Assembly (NCBI RefSeq): GCF_014288115.1
Contig: NZ_JACOOK010000002.1
Location: forward strand, 496,001-560,000
Length of the DNA stretch: 64,000 nucleotides
Direction: 5' to 3'
Origin: Alistipes_A hominis
GTDB lineage: Bacteria; Bacteroidota; Bacteroidia; Bacteroidales; Rikenellaceae
Shown piece by piece: positions 52,560-61,075 of this stretch; within the stretch, counting starts at the first letter, position 1, and each line of letters begins with the position of its first letter. The translations under genes were made by a program, and so were the position numbers. The notes beneath the pieces were generated by a model that was given only the letters and a program-made list of their open reading frames with translations, made no database searches and had not been told where the DNA came from.

Positions 52560-53438
52560 TTATCCTAAGGTATGACTGGCGATCAGTTCCTGCATCAGGG
52601 AGTCGATGTCCTGGTCGGAAGCGGTCAGCTTCTTGGCTTCCTTGGCGGCGAACACCACGTTCTCGATCTTTTTAACCTTGGTCGGAGAGCCGGAGAGGCC
52701 CAGTTGCCGGTCGTCGGCATCGACGTCGGCTACGTTCCATTCGGTAATATTCAGGTACGGGCGCTGTGCGCGCAGGTCGGCGTAGCAGCCCACTTCGTCC
52801 TGCTGGCATTCGCTCGGCGTAATCGCATATTTGTATTTCATCACCAGTTTGGCGTGGCGCGGACGGCATTCAGCGGCCGAGCCGTTGACCGTCATTACCA
52901 GCGGCATACGGCAAGCTACCGTTTCGATGCCGTGTTCGAGCCGGCGACGGATCACCAGTTCGTCGCCTTCCACGCCGACGATCTCTTCGGCGTAGGTTAC
53001 CTGCGGCAGGTTCATCTTCTCGGCGACCTGCGGGCCTACCTGGGCGGTGTCGCCGTCGATGGCCTGACGTCCGGCGATGATGATGTCCGGGTTCATTTTG
53101 GCTGCGGCGCGGGACAGAGCGTAGGAAGTGGCCAGCGTATCCGATCCGGCGAATTTGCGGTCGGTCAGCAGTACGCCGCCGTCGGCTCCGCGGAACATGC
53201 CTTCGCGGATAATTTCCGCCGCCCGTCCGGGGCCCATCGTCAGGATGTCGACGCGGCTGCCGGGAAACATGTCCTTCAGGACGAGGGCCTGTTCGAGCGC
53301 GTTGAGGTCTTCCGGGTTGAAAATGGCCGGCAAGGCTGCGCGATTCACCGTTCCGTCGGCTTTCATGGCGTCTTTGCCGACGTTGCGGGTGTCGGGAACC
53401 TGTTTGGCCAGAACAACTATTTTCAACGTTTTTTTCAT
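52560..53438 (-). CDS. etfB: Electron transfer flavoprotein subunit beta
   Basis: Beta subunit of ETF, holding AMP in classical forms or a second FAD in bifurcating ETFs. The 292 residues start KIVVLAKQVPDTRNVG, with FNPEDLNALEQALVLKD near 41, the ETF-beta signature region AGRQAIDGDTAQVGPQVAEKM near 122-142, and YKYAITPSECQ near 208. It is slightly longer than the usual 250-260. Whether this ETF bifurcates electrons cannot be decided from visible motifs. First gene of the operon, after a good promoter. Confidence 0.95.
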   Translation of the reverse strand: MKKTLKIVVLAKQVPDTRNVGKDAMKADGTVNRAALPAIFNPEDLNALEQALVLKDMFPGSRVDILTMGPGRAAEIIREGMFRGADGGVLLTDRKFAGSDTLATSYALSRAAAKMNPDIIIAGRQAIDGDTAQVGPQVAEKMNLPQVTYAEEIVGVEGDELVIRRRLEHGIETVACRMPLVMTVNGSAAECRPRHAKLVMKYKYAITPSECQQDEVGCYADLRAQRPYLNITEWNVADVDADDRQLGLSGSPTKVKKIENVVFAAKEAKKLTASDQDIDSLMQELIASHTLG

Positions 53439-53495
53439 TGTTGAGTTTGTTTATTTAGTGATTAGTTTTGCTCGGAAAAATCAGTCATAGCCTTG

Positions 53496-53525
53496 CAAAA
53501 TTAAGACTTTTTTGCGAATATCAAA
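53496..53525 (-). promoter_or_regulatory. Promoter of the etfB-etfA-acyl-CoA dehydrogenase operon
   Basis: On the minus strand TTTG (53525-53522), 18 bases, TAATTTTG (53503-53496), about 58 bases before the etfB ATG. Confidence 0.65.
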
Positions 53526-53610
53526 CCATTCGGTTTTAAAACCGCCGGAGAGCGTTCGCCGTCCATTTGCAACGGATATCCCGGCTTCGGCACGGAGCGT
53601 CGGGGAAAGG

Positions 53611-54807
53611 CTATTCGGCAGCTCCGTTCAGCACTTCCAGCAGAATCTCGCAGGATTCGCGGATCTCCGCGTCGGTGATTGTCAGCGGCGGGGCGATCCG
53701 CATTGCCGTGTCGTGAAACAGGAACCATTCGGTCATCAGCCCCCGGTCGATCGCCCGCAGCACGATCCGCGCGGTCAGTTCGCTGTCGCCGAATTCGACG
53801 CCCAGCAGCAGACCCGTCCGCCGGATTTCGCGGACGAGCGGATGTCCGGCGAGTAGGCTTTCGTACAACGCTCCTTTTGCGTCGGCTAGCTCCGTCAGTC
53901 GTTCGGACAGGATGTATTCCAGGGCGGCGAGCCCGGCGGCGCAGCAGACCGGGTGTCCGCCGAACGTGGTGATGTGGCCCAGTACCGGGTTGGTTTTCAG
54001 CACCGACATGATTCGATTCGACGCGATGAACGCGCCCAGCGGCATACCGCCGCCGAAAGCTTTCGCCGTGCACAAGATGTCCGGGACGATGCCGTACTGC
54101 TGGAAAAAGTAGAGGGTGCCGGTACGTCCGAGTCCGGTCTGGATTTCGTCGTAGATCAGTAGCGTTCCGGTCTGGTCGCACCGGTCGCGTAGCGCCTGCA
54201 GGTAGTCCCGGTCGGCCGGGAAAATACCGCCTTCGCCCTGTACCGGTTCGATGATGACGCAGGCCGTGCGCGGAGTGACGTATCGCAGGTCTGCGGGTTC
54301 GTTGAACCGGATTTGCCGGGTGTCCGGCAGTAGCGGGCGGTATGCGTTGCGGTACTCCTCTCCGCCCATCACGCTGAGCGAGCCGTGCGTACTGCCGTGG
54401 TAAGCGTTCTTGTAATAGATGATTTCGGTTCGTCCGGTATAGCGTTTGGCCAGTTTCAACGCCCCTTCGACCGCTTCGCTGCCCGAATTGACGAAATAAA
54501 CCGTGTCGAGCGGATCGGGCAGCAGCGATGCGATGCGCTGTGCGTAGCGTACCTGAGGCGATTCGACCGCTTCGCCGTAGACCATCAGGTGCAGGTAGTC
54601 CTGCGCCTGCGAGCAGATCGCGTCGATTACCTGCCGGTTGCCGTGCCCTACGGCGCTGACCGAGACGCCGGAGATCAGGTCGATCCACCGTTTCCCGTCT
54701 CGCCCGTACAGGTAGATTCCTTCGGCGCGCTCCACTTCGAGCATCATCGGGTTATCGGATGTCTGTCCGACGTGTTCGAGGAACAGTTGTCTGAGATTTG
54801 TCGTCAT
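53611..54807 (-). CDS. Class III pyridoxal-phosphate aminotransferase
   Basis: A 398-residue aminotransferase of the acetylornithine/ornithine/4-aminobutyrate group. The PLP Lys is in LCTAKAFGGGMPLGA near 250. Other family blocks: FVNSGSEAVEGALKLAKRYTGR near 105-126, YHGSTHGSLSVMGG near 135, VIIEPVQGEGG near 188, and LIYDEIQTGLGRTGTLYFFQQYG near 218-240. It has no arg genes around it, so the amino donor is undetermined. The true frame is clear; an overlapping 395-codon frame on the same strand is Arg/Gly-rich shadow. A TATCTTTG lies 19 bases upstream. Confidence 0.9.
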   Translation of the reverse strand: MTTNLRQLFLEHVGQTSDNPMMLEVERAEGIYLYGRDGKRWIDLISGVSVSAVGHGNRQVIDAICSQAQDYLHLMVYGEAVESPQVRYAQRIASLLPDPLDTVYFVNSGSEAVEGALKLAKRYTGRTEIIYYKNAYHGSTHGSLSVMGGEEYRNAYRPLLPDTRQIRFNEPADLRYVTPRTACVIIEPVQGEGGIFPADRDYLQALRDRCDQTGTLLIYDEIQTGLGRTGTLYFFQQYGIVPDILCTAKAFGGGMPLGAFIASNRIMSVLKTNPVLGHITTFGGHPVCCAAGLAALEYILSERLTELADAKGALYESLLAGHPLVREIRRTGLLLGVEFGDSELTARIVLRAIDRGLMTEWFLFHDTAMRIAPPLTITDAEIRESCEILLEVLNGAAE

Positions 54808-54826
54808 GTCCGCATGATTTTACCGG

Positions 54827-54834
54827 CAAAGATA
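54827..54834 (-). promoter_or_regulatory. -7 promoter element of the aminotransferase gene
   Basis: TATCTTTG on the minus strand (54834-54827), ending 19 bases before the ATG. No good TTTG seen at the right distance. Confidence 0.5.
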
Positions 54835-54870
54835 CGAAAATCATCGGCCCGCCGGTTCGCTCCGGGGCAA

Positions 54871-55268
54871 TCAGTCCGGCGGGATGCGTTTCCGGACGTT
54901 TTTGTTGAAAAAGCGCCAGATGTTGAATTTGGAACTTACTTCGACCGCGTCCAACGCCTAATCGGGCTGCATTCGAGCGTACATTCGGATTCGCCGGCCA
55001 ATTCTTTTGTGTAGACCGCGAAAGCGGGCCGGGCTCCGACATAACTTGCCGGAATCGTATCGCCGATGTGCAATTTGCTATGGGGAATATTGAACGCGCC
55101 GTCCTGATCGGCGATCCCGCACACCCTGCCGTTGAGATAAATGTAGGCATAGCTGAGTTTCTTTTCTCCTGAAACGGCTTGAACCTGAAAGTTCTGTGCT
55201 TGCAGCGCGACCGTCCAGCCCAGTGCGACGAGCGATAGTATAAAGGCTTTCGTAATCAATATTTTCAA
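54871..55268 (-). pseudogene. Frameshifted carboxypeptidase-like regulatory domain protein
   Basis: A signal peptide (ILITKAFILSLVALGWTVALQAQ) and a beta-sandwich domain of carboxypeptidase-D regulatory type (GEKKLSYAYIYLNGRVCGIADQDGAFNIP) run in one frame to a stop at 54936. The next frame then reads ALDAVEVSS and SKFNIWRFFNKNVRKRIPPD to a stop at 54871. The junction near 54959 looks like a one-base loss. The reconstructed protein is about 132 residues. A TTG at 55268 is the likely start, since a TAACTTTG (55297-55290) lies upstream. No ATG is in frame. Confidence 0.6.
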
Positions 55269-55512
55269 AGTACATGGCTGTGCGCTTCTCAAAGTTAAGA
55301 AAATATTGTTTTTAATACGAAGACTGTTCGTTTTTTGAAAATAGGGTGTGTATTGTTGAAATGTGATTGTTTGTCGCGGGGCTTGCCGGCCGGTGTACGG
55401 ATGATGCTGTTTTGACCGGATATGCGGCGGATATTTAATAAAAGACTGTCGGAAAAACAGGCGGTTTCAAAATTGAGAAAGGAAGTTTCGCGCCGTTGCG
55501 TAACCGACGGAT

Positions 55513-55827
55513 TTATTTTTTCTTCGGAGAGGACAGGTGGCTCTGCTGGTTGCTTTTACGTTCGAGGGCGTTGATCAGCGATACGGTCAGGTCGACGCCC
55601 GTCTGGTTGGCGACGTTCACCAACGCCCACAGGATATCGCCGATCTCGTCCGAAACCTCGTACCGGAAATTCGGCTCATTGGCGTGATCGTTGAAACGGC
55701 GCACCATCACGCGGGTCAGTTTGCCGATCTCTTCGGTCAGCAGCGCCATGTTGGTCAGTTCGTTGTTGCGGACGTTGTTTTTCGCCGTCCAGGTTTCGAT
55801 CAGTTCCTGAGCCTCTTTGATAGTCAT
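55513..55827 (-). CDS. MazG-like nucleotide pyrophosphohydrolase
   Basis: A 104-residue all-alpha NTP pyrophosphohydrolase-like protein (MazG or dUTPase-2 superfamily), likely removing pyrophosphate from a (d)NTP. The first metal motif reads EEIGK near 32 instead of the usual EExxE; the second, EVSDEIGDILWALVNVANQTGVDL near 57-80, is intact. Loss of the last Glu may weaken Mg2+ binding. The C-terminus is Lys/Ser-rich. It follows dtd with a 17-base gap, suggesting an operon of housecleaning enzymes. Confidence 0.8.
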   Translation of the reverse strand: MTIKEAQELIETWTAKNNVRNNELTNMALLTEEIGKLTRVMVRRFNDHANEPNFRYEVSDEIGDILWALVNVANQTGVDLTVSLINALERKSNQQSHLSSPKKK

Positions 55828-55844
55828 AGTTTTCGCGTATTAAC

Positions 55845-56297
55845 TTATTCCCGGTTTTTGGAGTCGATCCAGATGGTTACCGGACCGTCGTTGACCAGTT
55901 CCACCTGCATATCGGCGCCGAAGACTCCCGTTTCGATCCGGTGTCCCATCGCCCGTTCGACCGATTCGACGAACCGTTCGTACAGCGGGATCGCCGTTTC
56001 GGGACGTGCAGCCCGTATGTACGACGGCCGGTTTCCTTTTTTGGTCTGTGCATACAGCGTAAACTGGCTGACGATCAGTATGTCGGCCCCGGTTGCCTCT
56101 GCCGACCGGTTCATCGCGCCGGATTCGTCGGCAAATATACGAAGTTTTGTCAATTTTCCGGTCAGCCATGCGATATCTTCGTCGTTGTCGGCCTCTTCGA
56201 TGCCGACCAGGACGAGCAGCCCGTTGCCGATAGCGCAATGGGTTTGTTCCCCGATCGTTACCGAGGCGCGTCGTACTCGCTGGATCAGAATACGCAT
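55845..56297 (-). CDS. dtd: D-aminoacyl-tRNA deacylase
   Basis: Hydrolyses D-aminoacyl-tRNAs to keep D-amino acids out of protein. The 150 residues show RILIQRVRRASVTIGEQ at the N-terminus, ILIVSQFTLYAQTKKGNRPSYIRAA near 75-99 (SQFTLYA signature) and VELVNDGPVTIWIDS near 133-147 with the Gly-Pro substrate loop. The start at 56297 sits only about 14 bases beyond a hairpin terminator of the thi operon. Confidence 0.95.
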   Translation of the reverse strand: MRILIQRVRRASVTIGEQTHCAIGNGLLVLVGIEEADNDEDIAWLTGKLTKLRIFADESGAMNRSAEATGADILIVSQFTLYAQTKKGNRPSYIRAARPETAIPLYERFVESVERAMGHRIETGVFGADMQVELVNDGPVTIWIDSKNRE

Positions 56298-56310
56298 AAT
56301 TTGTCGTTAT

Positions 56311-56363
56311 TAAAAACAACCGGAAACAGGTAGGCCGGTTTGCCGAAGGCTCCCTGTTTCCGG
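56311..56363 (-). terminator. Terminator of the thiamine operon
   Basis: On the minus strand CCGGAAACAGG pairs with CCTGTTTCCGG over a long, partly structured loop, then TTGTTTTTAAT, 23 bases after the thiH stop. Confidence 0.75.
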
Positions 56364-56385
56364 CTGCGGTTTACGTTTTCGTGTC

Positions 56386-57519
56386 TTAAGCGGGAATATT
56401 GGCTTCCTGCATAAAGCCCGACCAGTCTTTCCATACCGGTTCGAACCCTTTGGCCCGGACCGCGTCGAACACCTCGGTCGGCGTGCGATCGTCGTTGATG
56501 GCCCACTGTTCGAGCTCCTGCGTCGGGTGCGCATAACCGCCCGGCGTGGTTTTCGAACCGGCGCTGATGACCGTCACGCCGAACGGCAGCACCGTGTCGC
56601 GGCAGGCGGCGCTTTCGCGCGTCGAGATCGACAGTTCGACGTCTTCGCTCAGCAACCGGTAGGCGCAGATCAGTTGCAGCAGGTTGCGTTCGGTGGTCGG
56701 GTGTTCGGGATTGAACCCGTCCTCGCCGAAATAAGGGCGCAGCCGCGGGAAGGCGATCGAGTATTTCTGCCTCCAGTAACGGTTTTCGAGGTAACGGACG
56801 TGCAATGCCGTGAAGAACGCTTCGGTGCGCCAGTCCTCGAGGCCGATCAGGTTGCCGACGCCGACCTTGTACACCCCGGCTTCGCACAACCGGTCGGGCG
56901 TTTCGAGCCGGTAGCGGTAGTCGGCTTTGCGGCCGCGCAGGTGGTAGACCGGATAGCGTTCGCGGTTGTAGGTCTCCTGATAGACGTAGACCGAATGCAG
57001 GCCGTGGTCCATCAGCATCCGGTATTCGTCCGTTTCGAGCGGCTGCACTTCGAGCGAGATCTGCTGGAAATACTGTTTGACGATCTCCATCGAATCGGCC
57101 ATGTATTGTACGCTCGATGAGCGCGGCGCTTCGCCCGTCACCAGCAAGATGTGTTCGAACGGATCTTTTTTGATGGCCTGGCATTCGGCGTGGATTTCGT
57201 CCGGCGTGAGGATCGCGCGGTGGATCTTGTTCGTGCAGTTGAAACCGCAGTAAACGCAGTGGTTCTGGCAAATATTCGCGAGGTAGAGCGGGATGTACAG
57301 TTGCATCGTGTTGCCGAAACGGCGGCGAGTGATGCGGTAGCTTTTGGCGGCCATTTCGTTCAGGTACTTGTCCGCCGCGGGGGAAACGAGCGCCGCGAAG
57401 TCGTCCATCGACGGGCGGTCGTGACTCAGGGCGCGTTCTACGTCGGCCTCGGTCGAGGCGTAGATCTTACGCCGCGTGGTTTCCCAGTCGTACTGGAGAA
57501 TGATGTCGTAATAACTCAT
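56386..57519 (-). CDS. thiH: 2-iminoacetate synthase ThiH
   Basis: Radical SAM enzyme that splits tyrosine into dehydroglycine (2-iminoacetate) and p-cresol for thiazole formation in anaerobes. The 377 residues contain the CxxxCxxC cluster in NICQNHCVYCGFNC near 85-97, LVTGEAPRSSSVQYM near 127 and YQETYNRERYPVYHL near 180. Start at 57519 overlaps the thiG stop by four bases, typical of translational coupling. Last gene of the riboswitch-controlled operon. Confidence 0.95.
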   Translation of the reverse strand: MSYYDIILQYDWETTRRKIYASTEADVERALSHDRPSMDDFAALVSPAADKYLNEMAAKSYRITRRRFGNTMQLYIPLYLANICQNHCVYCGFNCTNKIHRAILTPDEIHAECQAIKKDPFEHILLVTGEAPRSSSVQYMADSMEIVKQYFQQISLEVQPLETDEYRMLMDHGLHSVYVYQETYNRERYPVYHLRGRKADYRYRLETPDRLCEAGVYKVGVGNLIGLEDWRTEAFFTALHVRYLENRYWRQKYSIAFPRLRPYFGEDGFNPEHPTTERNLLQLICAYRLLSEDVELSISTRESAACRDTVLPFGVTVISAGSKTTPGGYAHPTQELEQWAINDDRTPTEVFDAVRAKGFEPVWKDWSGFMQEANIPA

Positions 57520-58304
57520 TGTTGCAGACCTTTAATGCCTTCCAAAAACGGGTTTAACGGGCTGGTGGCCGATGCGGCGGTCGTTTGCGGCGCGAGCTGC
57601 GCCTCGTATGCCATGCGTCCGGCTTCGACGGCCATTTTGAAAGCGACGGCCATTTGTACCGGGTCCTGCGCTACGGCGATTGCGGTGTTGACCAGTACGG
57701 CCGACGCGCCCATCTCCATCGCTTCGGCGGCGTGCGACGGAGCGCCGATTCCGGCGTCGACGACGACCGGGACGTTGCTCTGTTCGATGATGATTCTCAG
57801 CAGGTCGCGGGTTTTCAGTCCCCGGTTCGATCCGATCGGGGCGCCCAGAGGCATGACGCAGGCCGTGCCTACCTCTTCGAGCCGTTTGCACAGTACCGGG
57901 TCGGCGTTGATGTACGGCATCACGATGAAGCCGTCTTTTACGAGCTGTTCGGCCGCGGCCAGCGTTTCGATCGGGTCGGGCAGCAGGTAGCGAGGATCGG
58001 GATGGATTTCGAGTTTGATCCAGTTCGTCCCGAGCGCTTCGCGCGCCATCTGCGCGGCGAAAACCGCTTCTTTGGCATTGCGTACCCCCGATGTGTTCGG
58101 CAGCAGGTTGACTCCCGGCAGGTGCAGGTGACTGAGCATGTCGTCCTGCGGGTTTTCGAGTTCTACTCGTTTCAGCGCGACGGTTACCAGTTCGCTGCCG
58201 CTGGCGGCGGTGGCTTTGCCCATCAGTTCCGCGGATGAAAACTTCCCGGTTCCGACGAAGAGCCGCGAGTGAAACGTTTTGTTTCCGATAATTAAATTTT
58301 CCAT
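57516..58304 (-). CDS. thiG: Thiazole synthase
   Basis: Joins 1-deoxyxylulose 5-phosphate, dehydroglycine and ThiS-thiocarboxylate into the thiazole phosphate. The 262 residues start MENLIIGNKTFHSRLFVGTGKF, with a conserved Lys in the WIKLEIHPDPRYLLPD region near 95-110, AVMPLGAPIGSN-type loop near 150-160 (here ACVMPLGAPIGSNRGL) and PVVVDAGIGAPSHAAEAMEMGA near 183-204. It follows the double ThiE gene by 49 bases and overlaps thiH. Confidence 0.95.
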   Translation of the reverse strand: MENLIIGNKTFHSRLFVGTGKFSSAELMGKATAASGSELVTVALKRVELENPQDDMLSHLHLPGVNLLPNTSGVRNAKEAVFAAQMAREALGTNWIKLEIHPDPRYLLPDPIETLAAAEQLVKDGFIVMPYINADPVLCKRLEEVGTACVMPLGAPIGSNRGLKTRDLLRIIIEQSNVPVVVDAGIGAPSHAAEAMEMGASAVLVNTAIAVAQDPVQMAVAFKMAVEAGRMAYEAQLAPQTTAASATSPLNPFLEGIKGLQQ

Positions 58305-58353
58305 TGTTTTATAATAACGTATTGTTTTGTTATCTGTCGGCCCGGCCTGCGGT

Positions 58354-59592
58354 TCATGCGTTCCGGATTGCGTTCAGAAAATTCGCGGTCGTCGTGGCGG
58401 GCGAGTCCGCGCGGGCGATCGCTCCGCTGAGGGCGATCCCGTCGACCCCCGTCCGCATGATCTGCGGTATATCCGGCAGTTCGATGCCGCCGATCGCCAC
58501 GACCGGCAGGGGGATATTTTCCGTCCGCATACGTCCGAGGATCGTGCGGTAACCCTCCGTGCCGAGCACCGGCGACAGGTTTTTCTTGGTTGTCGTGAAA
58601 CGGAAGGGTCCCAGTCCGACGTAGTCGGTTTCGCCGTCGTTGCGCGCTGCGATCTGTTCGAAGGTGTTGGCCGTCGAACCGATAACCGCTCCGTCGCCGA
58701 TAATCCGCCTCGCTTCGATGGGCGGCATATCGGCTTGACCGAGGTGCACGCCGTCGGCGCCGATCGCGACCGCCAGTTGCGGCGCATCGTTGACGACGAG
58801 CACGGCCCGGCGTTTCCGGCACAGGGCGAGCATCTCTTTGCCCCGGCAGACGATAACCTCTGCGGAGGCGTCTTTCATCCGCAGTTGGATCCAGCGTCCG
58901 CCCGCGTCGAGGAATTGCGCGGCGACGGAGAGGTCGCCGTCCGAGATCAGTTGTAGCGTTCCTCCGGCCGCTTTCCATTTGCGGTTTAGGATATGGTAAT
59001 TTTTCAGGGTGCGTTCGGTATTGACAGCCTTTTCGTCCGCGCTCCATGCGGCCCCGAGTACGGCGGCCCCGTCGAATCCGATCCGCCTTACCCGTGCGAT
59101 GTTCGCCGGACGGATCCCGCCGAGCGCGACGATCCTCCCTTTGCGGCGCCGTAACCGTTCGGCGGCTTCCGCCGGGTCAATCGCGCTGTGGTAGCCCGGC
59201 TTCGAGATCGAATCGAACAGCGGGCTCAGAAATACGTAGTCCGCGTCTGTCGCCGCGCGTTCCGCTTCCGTCCAGCCGTGCGCCGAACAGCTCCGCCGCA
59301 GCCCTTCGCCGGCTCCGGCAAGCAGTTCTTCGATGCGCAGGTGCACGCCTCCGAGCCCGTATTTGCGGGCCAGCGGTTCGTTGTAGTGAATCGTCAGCCG
59401 CGACATGTCCGCGCCGAGGGCCTGCAACGTTTTCAGCAACTCTTCGATTTCCGGTTCGGACGCCTCCGGCTTGCGGATATGGATGACGGAAACTCCTGCG
59501 CCGCACAGTGCGGCCAGCGTCTCCGCCTCGTTTTTCAGAATACGGGGCAGCGTGATCAGGATCGGAGATTCCGGGAAAATATCTGCAACCAT
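58354..59592 (-). CDS. thiE: Tandem ThiE-type thiamine phosphate synthase (two domains fused)
   Basis: A 412-residue protein made of two ThiE/TenI-like TIM barrels. The C-terminal barrel (from about 213: GGTLQLISDGDLSVAA, WIQLRMKD, VVNDAPQLAVAIGADGVHLGQADMP, STANTFEQI, DYVGLGPFRFTTTKKN, PVVAIGGI) looks like a complete thiamine phosphate synthase joining thiazole and pyrimidine phosphates. The N-terminal barrel (SVIHIRKPEA, GGVHLRIEELLAG, DYVFLSPLFDSISKPGYHSA, IVALGGIRPANI) is TenI-like and has lost several substrate residues. In many Bacteroidales these are two separate genes. It starts four bases after thiS. Confidence 0.88.
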   Translation of the reverse strand: MVADIFPESPILITLPRILKNEAETLAALCGAGVSVIHIRKPEASEPEIEELLKTLQALGADMSRLTIHYNEPLARKYGLGGVHLRIEELLAGAGEGLRRSCSAHGWTEAERAATDADYVFLSPLFDSISKPGYHSAIDPAEAAERLRRRKGRIVALGGIRPANIARVRRIGFDGAAVLGAAWSADEKAVNTERTLKNYHILNRKWKAAGGTLQLISDGDLSVAAQFLDAGGRWIQLRMKDASAEVIVCRGKEMLALCRKRRAVLVVNDAPQLAVAIGADGVHLGQADMPPIEARRIIGDGAVIGSTANTFEQIAARNDGETDYVGLGPFRFTTTKKNLSPVLGTEGYRTILGRMRTENIPLPVVAIGGIELPDIPQIMRTGVDGIALSGAIARADSPATTTANFLNAIRNA

Positions 59593-59596
59593 TGTT

Positions 59597-59794
59597 CTAT
59601 CCTCCCTGTGTGGCGCGGATCAGCGTGATTTCGGCCTGGTCGGCGACCGGCGTAGCATCCCACTCGTCGCGGCGGATTACGCGGAGCCCGATGGCGACGG
59701 CCAGCCCGGCGGTAGCGATCGACTGTTCTGCGATCAATTCCGAAAGGGTCGACGCCTGCGTCGGGGTTTTCACTCCGTTCAGAAATATTTCCAT
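59597..59794 (-). CDS. thiS: Sulfur carrier protein ThiS
   Basis: Ubiquitin-like protein that carries sulfur as a C-terminal thiocarboxylate for thiazole synthesis. The 65 residues start MEIFLNGVKTPTQASTLSEL and end in the essential Gly-Gly. First gene of the operon, 55 bases after the riboswitch. Confidence 0.93.
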   Translation of the reverse strand: MEIFLNGVKTPTQASTLSELIAEQSIATAGLAVAIGLRVIRRDEWDATPVADQAEITLIRATQGG

Positions 59795-59848
59795 ACGAAA
59801 AACGATTTGCAGAAAGAGAGGCGGCGAATGCGCTATCCTTTGGAAAAA

Positions 59849-59925
59849 CTCCCTCCGACGGTATTAACCGTATCAGGTGTTGGGGTTTGATCTCAGCCGC
59901 CGGTTCTGCGGCACCCCCGTCTTCC
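59849..59925 (-). promoter_or_regulatory. TPP riboswitch (thi box)
   Basis: Read on the minus strand: GGGGGTGC, CCGGCGGCTGAGATC (the CTGAGA motif), ACCCCAACACCTGATACGG (ACCTGAT) and ACCGTCGGAGGGAG (final GGAGGGA). Order, spacing and conserved bases match the THI element, which turns the thiamine operon off when thiamine pyrophosphate is bound. It lies directly before thiS. Confidence 0.93.
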
Positions 59926-60019
59926 TTCCTTGATTTGTCCTGCAAAGTAATAAAAAATAATTCGTATATTGTGGAAAATAAATAAATTTGTGCGATGTTC
60001 GAATGTTAAAACGCTGATA

Positions 60020-61042
60020 ATGAAATTTAAAATTGGTTTGCTCGGGATTGTTGCGCTGGCTGTGGCCGCATGCGGCGGAGTGAAGAAAGACAATCAGGTA
60101 ACCGTAATCGACGGTTTCGCACAGGGGGGAACTTATCATATCGTGATAAAAAGCGACCGGCCGGTAGATTTGAAAGGTCAGGTGGACAGTCTGTTGCGTG
60201 AGATCGACAATTCGATGTCGCTGTTCAATCCCGATTCGCGGCTCAGCCGCCTGAACCGCAACGAGACCGATTCGGTGGATGCGTTCATTGCGGATTGCAT
60301 CGCCGAAGCCGAGCGGCTGAGCCGCGAGACGGACGGCGCATACGACATCACGGTCAAACCGCTTACGGCGGCTTACGGGTTTGCAGGCGATTCGGTCGTG
60401 CAGCAGCCGAACGTCGATTCGCTGTTGCGATTCGTCGGGTATCGGAAAATCGCGGTCGATGGCGGCCGGTTGCGGAAAGAAGATCCGCGGATGCAGCTCG
60501 ACCTGAATTCGATTGCGCAAGGAGCGACTTCGGACTATATCGCCGCCTATTTCGACAGCCTCGGTCTGACGGATTATATCGTCGAAGTGGGGGGAGAGAT
60601 TTTCTGTCGGGGGTCGAATGCCGAAGGGAAACCCTGGCGCGTCGGAATCGACCGTCCGGCCGAAGGGAACGTGCTGCCGGGGGCCGACCTGGAGACGGTG
60701 ATCGGACTCAGCGGGCAGGGACTCGCCACTTCGGGCAATTACCGGAAATTCTATACCGACGACAAAGGCCGTAAGATCGTGCATACGATCAATGCCCGAA
60801 CCGGCGAGCCGATCATCAGCAACCTGCTGTCGGTAACGGTCGTGGGGCCTACCGCGACGTTGGCCGACGCTTACGGCACGGTTTGTATGATCCTCGGCCT
60901 CGAAAAAAGCAAGGAGTTCCTGGCCGGGCATCCGGAGTTGCACGCTTACCTGATCTATTCGGACGACCGGGGAAACTATCAGACCTATCTTACTCCCGGA
61001 ATGGAGGCGATGATCGCCCGGCAGGCGTCGACCCGGCAATGA
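60020..61042 (+). CDS. apbE: FAD:protein FMN transferase
   Basis: Lipoprotein that attaches FMN covalently to Thr or Ser of membrane redox proteins such as Rnf or Nqr subunits, in the periplasm. The 340 residues have lipobox VAAC (Cys19), GTYHIVIKS near 42, LLREIDNSMSLFNPDSRLSRLN near 62-84, DLNSIAQGATSDYIA near 158 (FAD site) and EVGGEIFCRG near 182, with LATSGNYRKFY near 225 and the Asp of TATLADAYGT near 275. The ATG at 60020 (MKFKIGLLG) is chosen for its signal; a TAAATTTG at 59983-59990 lies upstream. Confidence 0.94.
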   Translation: MKFKIGLLGIVALAVAACGGVKKDNQVTVIDGFAQGGTYHIVIKSDRPVDLKGQVDSLLREIDNSMSLFNPDSRLSRLNRNETDSVDAFIADCIAEAERLSRETDGAYDITVKPLTAAYGFAGDSVVQQPNVDSLLRFVGYRKIAVDGGRLRKEDPRMQLDLNSIAQGATSDYIAAYFDSLGLTDYIVEVGGEIFCRGSNAEGKPWRVGIDRPAEGNVLPGADLETVIGLSGQGLATSGNYRKFYTDDKGRKIVHTINARTGEPIISNLLSVTVVGPTATLADAYGTVCMILGLEKSKEFLAGHPELHAYLIYSDDRGNYQTYLTPGMEAMIARQASTRQ

Positions 61043-61075
61043 CGATATCATTATGGTTCAGAAACGTGAAAAAAG

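Noticed and set aside
53501..54688. 395-codon minus-strand frame overlapping the aminotransferase
   Set aside because: The alternative frame has the PLP-Lys motif and all family blocks; this one is Arg/Gly-rich without motifs.
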